DNA of 64,000 nt from the NCBI GenBank assembly GCA_020205615.1, contig CM035167.1, forward strand, positions 58,487,023 to 58,551,022, given 5' to 3'. The stretch comes from Panax quinquefolius (taxonomy: Eukaryota > Streptophyta > Magnoliopsida > Apiales > Araliaceae). Below are positions 1 through 11,640 of this stretch, piece after piece. A model generated the notes under the pieces. That model did not search any database. It worked only from the letters and a program-made list of their open reading frames with translations, and was not told where the DNA came from. Position 1 is the first letter of the stretch. Each line of letters starts with the position of its first letter. Made by a program: the position numbers and the translations under genes.

Positions 1-699
1 TTGGATTGCTTTGCATATCATATGGGATGTCTATCATGATTGTTTTGCATGAATGAATGCTTGATCACCATTCGTTTCAGTATTTGTATGGAATTGACAA
101 TGAACATTCAAATATGGATTGTAATCATGATAGTATACGTATACAGGGCTGTGTTATATGGCTTATGTATTTCGTGAACCAGATAGACATATACTGTTTC
201 ACCGTATAAGTTAGAATAAGGATTTGAACTTAAAATCAATATAGTTGCAATTTTATATAGACATATAGTGATTTTGGTTATATTGATGATTATATAGAGT
301 CTATCATCTGTGGATGTTGCGTATGTAGGTCTTAGTTCATTGAAAAATGGCTAATACTCTTTTAGTGCTCTTGGCTACTTTCCTGTGATACTTGAACGAG
401 TCATGCATGATAGTGGTGATTGAATGAAGTATTAAATGAAGTTAGGATCCCATTAGTTCCAATATCATTTTTATTAAAATGCGTTATTATTGTTTTAGTT
501 GTTATTTGCAATTCGAGAACAAACCAAGTTTAATCATTAGTTTGAGCATATAAATATAGTGATTCAATTAATGAATAGTAATCTTAGTTAAACAACTTTC
601 TCTGTAGGATCGATACTTTACTTACTTTGTATTGCTTGTTGACGCATGTATGCTTGCATGAGTTAGAGCTCTTTTGTTAAGACTAAAAAAGAGGCAACA
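1..699 (+). repeat. Element A 5' LTR (3' portion only)
   Basis: Base 1 onward matches the 3' LTR from about 26342 to 27042, with scattered substitutions. The repeat ends in GAGGCAACA about six bases before the tRNA-Asp primer-binding site. The missing upstream part should be about 1 kb, judging from the full 3' copy. Confidence 0.9.
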
Positions 700-705
700 A
701 GTTTT

Positions 706-723
706 TGGCGCCGTTGCCGGGGA
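706..723 (+). promoter_or_regulatory. Element A primer-binding site (tRNA-Asp)
   Basis: TGGCGCCGTTGCCGGGGA is an exact 18-base complement of the 3' end of plant tRNA-Asp, including CCA. It lies just inside the LTR and would prime minus-strand DNA synthesis. This primer is typical of the Athila and Tat lineages. Confidence 0.95.
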
Positions 724-800
724 AAGGCGTTTAATTTAGTATTATTATCATTAGTTTAAGCTATATTGTATGACTTAGACAATTCTAGTCTTATCTCATT

Positions 801-822
801 TCAGTTTTTGTTTTTGTTTCAG
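801..822 (+). promoter_or_regulatory. Candidate splice acceptor before A gag
   Basis: A T-rich tract interrupted by single G residues ends in TTTCAG|G at 821-822, 18 bases before the gag ATG at 841. It has the form of a plant 3' splice site. No donor was confidently found in A. The same arrangement occurs in B, D, F and G. Confidence 0.4.
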
Positions 823-840
823 GAACTTGGATAAATTTTT

Positions 841-2560
841 ATGCGCACGCAGTCAGCTAACCCCGATTTAACACCTGTTCAGGATAACATAAACGGGAGA
901 GGTTGGAAGGCGGGTGTTCGTAGAAATTTACTAGTCCAGTTGGAAAATACGACAGATAACATGGCAGCCGAGGTGCAAGGAGAAGAGCAAAGAGAGGAGC
1001 ATAGGGCTCTGAAAGAATATTCCATGCCTAATATTAATGGACTACAATCCAGCATAGTCAGACCAGCGATAGCAGCCAATACTTTCGAGATAAAAACTGG
1101 TACTATTAAAATGGTGCAAAATACAGTTCAGTTTGGGGGTGCTACTACAGATGATCCGAACGAACACATGTTAAGTTTCATCGAAATTTGTGATACATTC
1201 AAATACAACGGTGTGACGGAGGATGCTATTAGGCTAAGGTTGTTCCCATTTTCATTGAGGGATAAAGCGAAAAGTTGGCTTCATTCTCTTCCAGCAGGAT
1301 CTATAACTACATGGGTGGACTTAGCACATAAGTTCTTAGCTAAGTTCTTCCCAATGGCTAAGACTGCAAAGATGAGGACATCTATCTCTCAGTTTGAGTA
1401 ACAATAAGGCGAGTCATTATATGAAGCATGGGAGAGATACAAAGAAATGCTGAGAAAGTGCCCACATCACGGTATGCCAGATTGGATGGTAATCAACACG
1501 TTTTATAATAGATTGGGATGGCAGTCGAGACCGATTGTAGATGCAGCTGCAGGAGGGGCATTATGGGCAAAGAACTATGAGGAAGCCTATGACCTTATTG
1601 AGACAATGACATCGAATGATTTTCAGAATCCTACATCTCAATTGCCACAAACCAAAGTTGAAGGTGTGTTGGAGGTTGATGTTATTACTCAGTTGTCAGC
1701 ACAGATGGAAGCCATGACAAAGAAGATAGATACTTTGGCGGAAGGAAAAGTAAAGACGGTTGCCTTCGTATATGAGATTTGTGTGGGGTCACACTCGACG
1801 GATCAATGTGTTATCAGCTCAGAATTAGTGCAGTATGTGAGCAACTATAGAAAAGACCAAGGTCAATTTTAGAACACATACCACCCCAACAACAGAAATC
1901 ATCCAAACTTTAGTTGGGCGAATAATCAAGGGAATCAGCAGAATCAGTTTCAACCAAATAATCAATTTCAGGCACAACCAACGCAACCACAGTTCAATCC
2001 TAGACCACCCTTTCCGCTTGGATTTTCTCAACAACAACAGCAACATCACACTCCGGCTGCACCTCAACAAGAAAAGAAATTAGAAGTGGAGAAGATGATG
2101 ATGAAATACATGGCAAACACAGAAGTTATGATCAAGAGCCAAGCAGTGGCTATAAAGAATCTGGAAACTCAAATGGGGCAGATGGAGAATATGATTACTA
2201 AAGGCCCCAGGGTTCATTACCAAGTAATACGGAGACAAATCCAAGAAGAGAAGGGAAGGAACAGTGTCAAGTGATCACATTGAAATATGGGAAAGATTTG
2301 TCAGTTACTACAAGTCGCGCGCCCATGCGAGAATGCATTGAGGAGGGCACGCGGCCGCGCGAGGCAGAGGAGCCAGCTACTGAGAAAGAAAATTTGGAGA
2401 AATCTTAGGGTCACCAAGAGGAGAAAGACAGAGCAGGTCCAGAGGAGACGTTTAAGAGTTCAGTACCACCAATTCACATTCAAGTTCCGTATCCACAGAG
2501 ATTAAATAAAAAAAGGGAAGATAAACAGTTCAAAGAAATTCTTGGAGGTATTCAAAAGTC
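841..2560 (+). pseudogene. gag: Element A gag (Athila-type capsid polyprotein), three stops and one frameshift
   Basis: Gag forms the virus-like particle that packages the element RNA. The ATG at 841 corresponds to B's gag start at 13395. One frame runs to about 2205 and is broken by TAA at 1399, TAA at 1405 and TAG at 1870. The capsid region includes residues DKAKSWLHSLPAGSITTW and FLAKFFP. A knuckle-like motif CEIC-X3-H-X4-C follows near 1770-1810, then a Q/N/P-rich linker and a coiled segment (KNLETQMGQM). Near 2205 the frame shifts and homology continues to about 2560. The broken B copy retains Q at the stops at 1399 and 1870, so these are consistent with CAA or CAG mutated by C-to-T. Confidence 0.88.
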
Positions 2561-2569
2561 ATGATCAAC

Positions 2570-3347
2570 ATACTGATTCACGAGGCATTGGAACAAATGC
2601 CCGGCCACGCCAAGTTTATGAAGGTATCTTTGTCGAGGAAGAGGAGACTAGATGAGTTTGAAATGGTAGCCTTAACGAGAGGAATGCAAAGGTCAAAGGT
2701 GCTTCAATGAAATTACCTCCAAAGCTGAAGGATCCGGGCAGCTTCACAATTCCATGCACCATTGGAAAGATGAACTTCAGTAAGTGTTTATGTGATCTTG
2801 GGGTAAGCATAAATTTGATGCCCTTGTCAGTGTTTAACCAATTGGGATTGCCGGATCCAAAGACAATAAATATTGCATTACAGTTAGCTAACAGATCCAT
2901 CACAAATCCATGGGGACTTTTTGAAGATGTGTTGGTTAAGGTGGACAAGTTTATTTTTCTAGCTGACTTCATCATTCTAGACTACGAGGAGGACAAAAGC
3001 ATACCAATAATACTGGGGAGACCATTCTTGGCCACATGCTGAACGTCAATAGATGTGCAAAAAGGTGAACTCACTATGCGTGTCCAAGATCAAGAGATCA
3101 CCTTTAACGTCTTTAAAGCAATCAATTTACCAATGGATGAAAAAGAGTGCTTCCTTGTTGACGTGGTGGATTGGTGCCTATAGGATGAAGTATATAAATC
3201 GAGGGATTATGGACCATTGATATGTGCAACGGGTAAAAATTCAGAGTTAAAGGAAGAGCCATTGACGAAAGATGAAGTCATTAATTTCAAGGTGCAGACA
3301 ACAAGAAGGAAGGCACCTCAATTCCATCTGTGACATGAAACTCAGAG
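2570..3347 (+). pseudogene. Element A aspartic protease region (Athila-type)
   Basis: This is the retrotransposon aspartic protease that would process Gag-Pol. Residues LPPKLKDPGSFTIPC precede the active-site stretch CLCDLGVSINLMPLS at about 2785-2825. B has A where this copy has V. The flap-side and ILGRPFLAT motifs follow near 3020, then a TGA and, further on, a TAG. Upstream is the Athila linker with EALEQMPGHAKFMK. The region ends where B is inserted. No reverse transcriptase follows on either side of B, so the Gag-Pol of A is cut short after protease. Confidence 0.85.
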
Positions 3348-3352
3348 ATAGT
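3348..3352. repeat. Target-site duplication of B, left copy
   Basis: ATAGT directly precedes B's left LTR. The matching right copy at 15166-15170 is ATAAT, so four of five bases agree. This marks B as an insertion into A. Confidence 0.75.
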
Positions 3353-5015
3353 TGTTGCCTCTTTTATAGTTCTTATAAAAGAGCTCTAACTCATGCAAGT
3401 ATACACGGGTCAACAAGTAATATAGAGTAAGTAAAGTATCAATCCACAGAGAAAGTTGTTAACTTTAGACTACTATGCATTAATTAACTCACTATATTTA
3501 TATGCTAAGACTATAAACTTAATTGTTGATTTGAATCATTTATAATTACCAACTAAAAATAAGAATATAAACGAATTAAATATGATGTGGAAACAATGGG
3601 ATCCTAACTTCATTTAATATTTCATTCAATCGCCATATGTCATGCAAAAAGTGTTCACATATCACAAGATAATAGCCAAGGGCATAAAAACGAGTTATAA
3701 CCATTTTCCAATGCACTATAACCAACTCACATATCATCTACAGATGTTAGAATCTATGTGATCACCAATACCATCACAATTACCATATTCCTATGTGTAA
3801 TTGCAATCCTATTAACTTTAAAAACAACCCTTATCCCAGCTCATACGGCAAAATAGTATATTCCTAACTGTTTCACAAAATATGCAATCCCCATATTCGC
3901 ATGATATCATAATTTCATCCATATTCATATGTTCATTTCCAATTCCATACAAATACTAACATGAAGATTATCAGTCATTCATACATACAAACCAACCATA
4001 ATAGATAATCCATATGATATTTAAAACAAATCTAACATTTAGATGTGCAACCAAACGACATATTAAAATCCGTTAGGATCCCATAATGAAGTTTAGTTCA
4101 TGGCGGAACCAAAAACCATTATGGGATCAAGACTAAACATGATCAATAATCAAGCAAATGAGATTAAGAGAGAAAGAACAATCAAACCCAAATGCTGAAT
4201 AGTAAACAATGATTAACTATGAAAACCCCAAAGAATTCCATTACCAATAATCAAAATCCACAATGGTGAAGAACTCCAAGAAGAAGAAAATAAGACGTTG
4301 TGGCTTCGTTCTCCGTTGGACTCCCTCCCAAGGTGTAAACCCTAATTGTTACTATGAAAGTTACGTAATAAAAGTCAAGTCCCCCTCTGACATACATCAG
4401 AATCGCTTTATACCAATTACACATCATCACATTGCTTAATTAAAAATAAAACAAATTACAAAGATCAAAGATCAGCATTGGCCGTAGCGTTAGCTCTAAT
4501 ATATCTGTCTCAGTGGCCATGAAACTTGCGATAAGCTTCGGTTCCCCAAACGTCTTATTGTGCGGTCGCGCGGTCATGCCTCGCGGGCGCGTGACTTGCA
4601 GAAGGTTCTCTATGTAAAGCCTTGCTTTCGCGCGGGCGTGCGAGTCTTCTCTTGTTATGTCGTGTGACATGCGACTTGTGTTCTCTGAGTTCTCGAGTCC
4701 GGTTTTTGGTGCGCTCTTCTGCTGCTACTTGTTCATTCTTGCTTAATCCATCTTGTTTGCTTGATTTCTATGCCTTATTGTACCCCCATGCCATGCACAC
4801 CCTCGCCTTGAGACTAGCCTTCATGCATCCGCTCACCGATACCTCAATTCCCACCAAAATGACGCCGATTCCTACACTTTTTCACCAAAAGGAGTTTAAA
4901 TACATGCAATGCAAAATAACATGAAATGCAACTAAAACACAATGAAATGTGCTCAAGGCGGGCACAATTACCTTTGGATCGATATCTGATAAGTGAGTAA
5001 AAATATCACTTATCA
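3353..5015 (-). repeat. Element B 3' LTR
   Basis: The repeat starts TGTTGCCTC and ends CACTTATCA on the plus strand, giving TG...CA ends. It aligns along its length with 13537-15165. A local GC-rich patch near 4555-4640 stands out in otherwise AT-rich sequence. Confidence 0.95.
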
Positions 5016-5030
5016 AATACCCCAAACTTG
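5016..5030 (-). promoter_or_regulatory. Element B polypurine tract
   Basis: On the minus strand CAAGTTTGGGGTATT abuts the 3' LTR start TGATAAGTG. It occupies the plus-strand priming position. A and F carry close matches at the same place. Confidence 0.75.
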
Positions 5031-6196
5031 AACTGTTGTTTGCCCTCAAGCAATGCATATGAATGAACACTGAAAATGTAACTACTAAACTATGCAACTA
5101 CTCTTTGATGCAAACTAGTCTCACATAATCTTAACCATAACAGAATTTCAAATTAAAAATTACCTCAGTGAACTATCCAGATCCCAGAACATAGTTTCAA
5201 ACCAAACCATAGATATAACATCATACACTCAGATAATTCATGACTGCTATAGAGATGTTGTGCGTGTGTGTTGTTCACAGAAACTTAATTCAAGCAAAGA
5301 TTATATATCCTACACTGCTCCAAACAGACAATTATAGTCTAAATCAAGATGCATGTATATTCATATAACATAGACTGTTTAAACATATCACCGCAAACTA
5401 AGGTTCAACAATGGGTTTATTGCTTTATTACTACTCACGAGGGCGATTTCGCTCTTTCCCGCGGTGTTTATTGCTATTATATTTTTTTACATGACTGTGC
5501 AATGTCTTAATCCATTAGGCACACTGCTACCCCTTAGCGAGTTTTCAACCAACGACTCTCAGACCATGAAAGACCTTAGGGTGCTAGGTGTAGAGACAAT
5601 CCTTTCGGGCATACTTACTCAAGTAGTTAGGGCCCCGAATTTAGACTAATCATGTTATTGCTATTATATATATATATTTATTTTTTATACACAGCATGCC
5701 CATGTTTCCCCAAAATTTGCACTTCAATGACTTTACAATCTACAACATTTTCCTCATGTTTCTCTTTTTAAAACTACATGTTCTATTGATCAATGCAAGA
5801 CACACATCTTAGACTTACAAGTGAATGTGAACACAATTGTGCAAACCGAAAGCATATAAACAGCAACATGAATCGCATTGTGTAAAACATTATATCCAAG
5901 TTGTGTTATGCACATATTCTGAAATCTTCCACAATTCACTATCCTCATCGGCTTAGGCATAAAATGTCTATTTATAAGCAAAAGTTTATGTGAGACATAA
6001 AATTAGAACATACTAAGAATGAATAAAAAAAAATTATGCTAAACATTTAACTAACCCAAAGTCATGCAAAATTAAACTAAACATGCTAACATAAAATGCA
6101 ATCTAAACTACTACCATGCAAGTACTCCAATACCCCTAAACTTAAAATGTTCAATGTCCTCATTGAATGAAGGTAAACGGTACGAGAAAAACTCCC
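5031..6196 (-). other. Element B 3' non-coding region
   Basis: No element-sense gene is visible between the env-like pseudogene and the polypurine tract. The block 5400-5660 is clearly conserved in A (24690-24945, opposite orientation) and holds a short frame antisense to the element (see findings). The rest is AT-rich. Confidence 0.6.
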
Positions 6197-7362
6197 CTAA
6201 TTATCGGCATGACCACCCTCCTCGGGTGGTGAATCTGGTGGTGGATACGGCACGGCGGTCCCGAACTGGGGCCATTCAAGCATGGTTCCTTGCTGCGCGA
6301 ATGCTTCGGCCAAAGCCTTGGAGATTCCCAGAGCAAAAGTCGCAAGATTCTCACATAATGCGTCAACTATGCGCGCCAACCTTCGGGGGTGTCGATCGCC
6401 AAAGACAGGCTGCTCACTGGTGGATGGACCTGCTACATCGGGCTATGGGGGCTGCTTAGTTGGCTCTGGTGAGGTGAATCGGATAATGAATCCACGTCCG
6501 CGCGGGTGTGGTTCACCACCCGTCCAATCTTGGAGCTTAGCTATTATGGCTGATGTAATGTCATGACTCGGCTTCTGTCGTGTTCTGTCCGTCCATGTAA
6601 CTCCCTACTGCATATAGAGTAATGATGCTGCCGCTGCATATGGAATGCTCCCAGTCATGTTGCCTCGCCAATAACGCTGCATGTTTTGATGAATGAGGTA
6701 GCCGACGTCTATGTACGTCCCTTCGATAATACCCCATAGAATGATGGCTTGCTCCTTCGTGATGACATGCTTGTGAGTGGACAGAATTAGTTTGGCACAG
6801 ATAAACAGATGCCATGCTTGGGCGTAGCGATTTAAAGTGGATGCTGGAAACGAGAGAGGCTCGGTTGTTCCGACTTTACAAGTCCACTTAGTGCCCGGGA
6901 TGCACAATTTCAAAATCAGTACATCCAAGTTAGTCGTTAAATGGTCACCTTGGACTCAATTGGCCGACCCAGTAGGTGGTGTATCAGTTATTCCATACAC
7001 TGCTCTAATAGCTGAGGGGCGAAAATCCACTTGCACCTGCCGAACGAGCGTTATCCCGTGTTGCTCCATCTCTTTTGCGTTTGCGTAGAATTCCCGAACG
7101 ACTTCCATTGGGATAGTATGCAGTGTTGCGGCCAAAGCTAACCAGGTTCCTTTCTCGGAGCATGCTCCATATAGTCATCCATCTGTCTTGGTGGGTCTAA
7201 AGCCTCGTTTCGTCATAAACGATTTACTTAGAAGGTGATAATAGATGTGATGAGCCTCCGGCTTAAGAAGTTTCTTCGTTCCGTGACATCGTCATCGGGA
7301 TCACTGGATGAGGAATCAGAGGGTGAAGAAATTGAGGTTGCACGACTTCTTGTTGGACCCAT
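6197..7362 (-). pseudogene. Element B env-like protein (putative plant transposon protein family), broken
   Basis: This is the reading frame after pol that is characteristic of Athila elements. Its biochemical role is unknown; it has been called env-like from its position. The probable start is ATG at 7362, giving MGPTRSRATSIS and then a Ser/Asp-rich tail like the start in A (15944). Homology to A covers CIPGTKWTCKVGTTEPLSFP, an LWGII-Y-D/N-(I/V)G-LIHQNM segment near 6640-6760, and the C-terminal LAEAFAQQGTMLEWPQFGT ending with a stop at 6197. The pieces lie in different frames, so there are several frameshifts. Plus-strand open frames here are antisense shadows. Confidence 0.8.
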
Positions 7363-8110
7363 GACCAACTGTTCTGGAGAGAATGCGAGTGTTTTACAGT
7401 AGATGATAATATCCCCAAACTTGCTTTCACCCAATCCCACAAGATAAACCCTAGGTTGACTCCAATGAGGATGGTGGTGATATACGTATGTATTGGTAGG
7501 GAAGGGGCCTTTTATTAGGGGAGAGTAGACTCATAATAAACCACGTAAAGAGAATAAGTAAACCCTTTTTTTGTGATAATAATATCTCTGCTGGGCGTAG
7601 CGTGCGGCCGCGTGACATGGTATGGTTGATCTAGCGCGGGCGCGCGAGGATGTGAAAACTTTTACGCAGGTTCTTGCGGTAGCGAGGTAACACTGTTGGG
7701 GCATCTGTGACCGCGAGTATGCTTTTACTGAGTTGTAATTCTGAACTTCCAAGTGGAGGTTGTGATGCATGTAACCCAAATCACCTACAACGAGATTAGT
7801 GCAACACAGAGTAGGTATCAAGCAACATAGAATGACTCTAACTTCTATTTTACTTATGAATTGAAAAGAGTTTCAAGATGAAATTGATGGGTTGCCTCCC
7901 ATCCAGCGCTAAGTTATAGTCACTTTAGCTTGACTGTCCTGGAGGCTCATGTCGATGAGAGAATCATAGTGACATTGTGTCTTTCCACTTCGTCACCAAA
8001 GTAATGCTTCAACCGCTGTCCATTTACTTTGAAAGGTTTGTTTGGGAATTGGTTGTATATTTCAATTGCACCGTGCGGAAAGACAGTTTTCACTGTGAAA
8101 GGACCCGACC
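7363..8110 (-). other. Element B spacer between integrase and env-like gene
   Basis: No convincing gene is visible here. The stretch 7888-7910 holds the motif AGCGCT...TGGGAGGCAACCCA (element sense), which is also found in A and F. The segment 7590-7680 is locally GC-rich. Confidence 0.55.
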
Positions 8111-8111
8111 A

Positions 8112-9300
8112 CTATGATTTTAGTTTTCCAGGGAAGAGTTTAAGTCTGGAATTATAGAGCAATACCCTTTTCCCCGGCTCGAATGTTCTATCCATTATCC
8201 TACGATCATGCCACCTTTTCACTTTTTCCTTGTATAATTTCGCATTCTCATAAGCCTGTAATCTAAACTCATCTAGCTCATTGAGCTGAAGTAGCCTTTT
8301 CTCCCCTGCAGATGTTAAGTCAAGGTTGAGCTTCCGTATTGCCCAATAAGTCTTATGCTCTAGCTCCATAGGGAGGTGACAGGCTTTGCCATACACAATT
8401 TGAAAAGGTGACATCCCCAACGGGGTTTTGTATGCGGTGCGATAGGCACATACATCATCATCTAATTTTAACGACCAATCCTTACGTGTTGGATTCTCAA
8501 CTTTTTCTAGGATTCTTTTGACTTCTCAGTTTGATACTTCGACTTGGCCATTTGTTTGTGGGTGATATGCTGTGGCGATGCGATGTTTCACCCCGTACTT
8601 AGCTAGTAAGGTGGGGAATTACCTGTTGCAGAAATGACTGCCTTCGTCACTAATGATAGCCCTTGGAGTTCCAAACCTCGTAAAAATGCTTTTGTGCAGA
8701 AACTTTAGGACTACCTTGGCATCGTTGGTCGGTAAAGCTGCAACCTCCACCCATTTTGAAACGTAATCCACTGCGAGCAATATATAGAGATTGCCGCAGG
8801 AAGAAACGAAAGGTCCCATGAAATCAATGCCCCATACATCAAAAATTTCTACTTCTAGGATGGTATTCAATGGCATCTCGTTTCTTTTAGAGATATTACC
8901 CACTCGCAGACACATCTCGCATCATCACATTTGGGCCAAGCAGTGGCGTCCTTGAAGATAGTTGGCCAGTAAAACCCTGCTTGAAGGACTCTCGTTGTTG
9001 TCCGTTCCCCACCATAGTGACCTCCATACACTGATGAGTGACACTTTTGCAGAATCCCTTCGGTCTAGCTATACGGAATACACCTTTTATCACTTGATCT
9101 AAACACTGTTTGAACATGTAAGGCTCATCCCATATATACCATTTGACGTCATGCAGTAATTTCTTTTTATGATATCCCACCAAGTCAGGAGATACCGTCT
9201 TACTTACTAGATAATTTGTGAAGTCTGCAAACCATGGCACTTCCCCTTTCACCACAAACAATTGCTCATCTAGAAAGGACTCATTGATCATAACGTTATC
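8112..9300 (-). pseudogene. Element B integrase, frameshifted
   Basis: Integrase inserts the cDNA into the host genome. The N-terminal His/Cys zinc-binding part lies near 8900-9060 and is split between frames. The catalytic core follows with D1 in WGIDFMGPF and D2 in ISDEGSHF (8619-8915). The third catalytic residue lies in [12 protein letters not shown] near 8540-8570 and is followed at once by a TGA. A C-terminal domain ([21 protein letters not shown] to LFPGKLKS) ends at 8112. There are at least one frameshift and one stop. No chromodomain is seen, as expected for Athila. Confidence 0.88.
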
Positions 9301-9798
9301 CTGTACTTCTCTTTCCGGATTCTTGAGTCGAGATAAGTGGTCCGCCACTTGGTTTTCAGTTCCCTTTTTGTCCTTGATTTCCAAGTTAAATTCCTGCAGT
9401 AGTAAGATCGATCTAATCAGCCGCGGTTTAGCGTCCTTCTTGGCCATTAAATGTCGAATTGCTGCGTGATCTATATACACTATCACTCTTGTTCAAATCA
9501 GATATGCTCGAAATTTATCAAAAGCGTATACCACTGCAAATAACTCTTTTTCTGTGGTGGTATAGTTCAATTGTGCATTCGTTAGGGTCTTGTTGGCATA
9601 ATAAATCACATGAAATATCTTTTCTTTCCGCTGGCCCAACACAGCCCCTACGGCGTAATCACTGGCGTCACACATCAATTCAAACGGTAAAGTCCAATCG
9701 GGAGCAGTAATTACTGGTGCTGAAATCAGTTTTCTCTTTAAGTGTTCAAATACGGATACGCAAGTGTCATCGAAATTGAATTTTGCATCTTTCTCCAA
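9301..9798 (-). pseudogene. Element B RNase H domain
   Basis: RNase H removes RNA from the RNA-DNA hybrid during reverse transcription. Residues FELMCDASDYAVGAVLGQR hold the first catalytic Asp and TTTEKELFAVVYAFDKFR holds the catalytic Glu. A stop near 9493 separates this from [14 protein letters not shown] and VADHLSRLK downstream. The frame overlaps the reverse-transcriptase frame by about 60 bases, which indicates a frameshift. Confidence 0.88.
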
Positions 9799-10985
9799 TA
9801 GGCTGCATAATGGTTAGTGATTTTGGAGAAATCCTTAATGAACTCAAGCGGTAGAACCTGCGCATGTCCCGAGCTGCGAACTCCTTTTCTTGATGTGGGT
9901 GGGGCGGTGCTCAATAGTCTCCAGTTTTCTCTATCCACCTCAAGTCCCGTCTTTGAAACTTTGTATCCCAAAATGATTCCTTCTTGTACCATGAAGTGGC
10001 ATTTTTCCCAGTTTAGCACTAAATTTGTTTCAACGCATCTCTTTAACACCATAACTAGATTCTCGAGACATAAGTCAAATGAATCCCCAAAGAATAAGAA
10101 GTCATCCATAAATACTTCAACATTCTGTTCCACCATGTCGGAGAATATAGCCATCATACATCTTTGAAACGTGGCTGAAGCATTACACAACCCAAAAGAC
10201 ATTCTTCTGAAATTAAAAGTGCCATATGGACATGTGAAAGTAGTCTTTTCCTGATCTTCTGGAGCTATCATAATTTGATTGTAACCCGAATAACCATCCA
10301 GAAGGCAATAGTATTCATGCCCTGCTAGTCTATCCAACATCTGATCGATAAATGGGAGCGGGAAATGATCTTTCCTTGTAACCTTGTTTAGCTTGCGGTA
10401 ATCCATGCAAACTCTCCACCCCGTCACTGTTCGTGTTGGGATTAGCTCATTATTCTCATTAGTCACAACGGTCATGCCACCCTTCTTCGGAACACACTGT
10501 ACTGGACTCACCCATGTGTTGTCTGAGATTGGATAGATTATTCCTGCATCTAGCCATTTTAGTACCTCTTTCTTGACCACCTCCTTCATTATTGGATTAA
10601 GCCTCCTTTGTTGCTCAACTATCGGCTTGCTACCATCTTGCATTAGGATCTTGTGCATGCAATACGAAGGGCTGATTCCTTTGATATCTACTATGGTCCA
10701 TCCAATAGCTGATTTGAACTCTGTAAGCACTCGGAGCAGTTTTTCTTCCTGACAAGATGTTAGTGCAGAAGCAATAATCACAGGTAATTTGGAATCTGAA
10801 CTTAAAAATGCATACCTGAGATGTTCCGGTAGTGGCTTCAACTCCAATTTGGGAGGTGTCTCAAGAGATGGTTTTAGCTTTATTGAGGTATCTCCAGCTA
10901 TCGTCAATGGCTCTACAGGGGGTCTAAATCTCCTGAATTGGGGGGTTGGTATCCAGATAGTGAACAAATTCGTCAATTTCTTCAT
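9738..10985 (-). pseudogene. Element B reverse transcriptase (Athila-type), 415-codon open frame
   Basis: RNA-dependent DNA polymerase of the element. The frame is open for 415 codons and contains all main motifs: VPKKGGMTVV, WRVCMDYRKLN, HFPLPFIDQMLDRLAGH, DGYSGYNQI, FRRMSFGLCNASATFQRCM, and the catalytic VFMDDFLFFGD. FMDD replaces the YxDD motif, as is usual in Athila. After GYKVSKTGLEVD the frame becomes abnormal (STAPPTSRKG...), indicating a frameshift before RNase H. This is the best-preserved polymerase in the window, but it is part of a broken polyprotein, so I class it as a pseudogene. Confidence 0.92.
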
Positions 10986-11640
10986 CCTCTACATCTGAAT
11001 TCTCATCAGTGATATTCCTCAAAGGTTCATAGTCTGCTAAACTCTGTATTTCATCATCTAGAATCCAATTCACCCAATCAACGAAGAAATAATCCTCCTC
11101 ATCCGTTGGGAATTTCATAGCTTTGAATGAATTAAAAATGACCTCTTGATCCTGAACTCGCATCGTGAGTTCCCCTTTTTGTACATCTATCAAAGCTCTG
11201 CCCGTGGCCAAGAATGGTCTTCCCAGTATGATCAAAATATTCTTGTCCTCTTCGAAATCTAGGATGATAAAATCAGCTGGAAAGATGAACTTATCCAATT
11301 TAACCAATACATTTTCAATAATTCCCCGCGGATATGTGATGAGACCAATTATTAATCAGTAATGATATGTTCGTTGGTCTTGGAGCCGGTAATCCCAACT
11401 GGTTGAATAGAGACAATGCCATCAAATTTATACTTGCTCCCAAATCACATAAACACTTGTTAAACTCCATCTTCCGAATAGTGCACGGAATTGTGAAGCT
11501 ACCCGGATCTTTCAGCTTTGGAGGTAACTTACATTGAAGCACTACATTGCATTCTTCTGTCAAAGCTACCATTTCAAACTCATCTAATCTCCTCTTCCTT
11601 GACAGTATACCTTTCATGAACTTTGCGTAGCTTGGCATTT
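10924..11640 (-). pseudogene. Element B aspartic protease region
   Basis: Residues LPPKLKDPGSFTIPC precede the active-site segment CLCDLGASINLMALS near 11430-11480. A break near 11310 shifts the frame, which then continues with KLDKFIFPADFIILDFEEDKN, ILGRPFLATGRALIDVQKGEL and an acidic tail. The N-terminal EMPSYAKFMKGILSRKRRLDEFEMVAL matches A. D-L-G in place of D-S/T-G is the normal Athila form, so the active site itself looks intact. Confidence 0.88.

Noticed and set aside
2287..2505. Arg-rich frame after A gag as a separate basic protein.
   Set aside because: The real gag homology lies in the other plus frame (CQVITLKYGKDL onward, as in B); the Arg-rich frame is a shifted reading.
6154..7088. 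Plus-strand open frames of 80-100 codons as genes.
   Set aside because: They are antisense to B's env-like pseudogene, whose minus-strand reading has clear homology to A.
7590..7680. GC-rich patches (also 4555-4640, 15480-15620, 25610-25810) as CpG islands of host promoters.
   Set aside because: They recur at corresponding places of the Athila elements and lie in LTRs or element spacers, with no host gene nearby.
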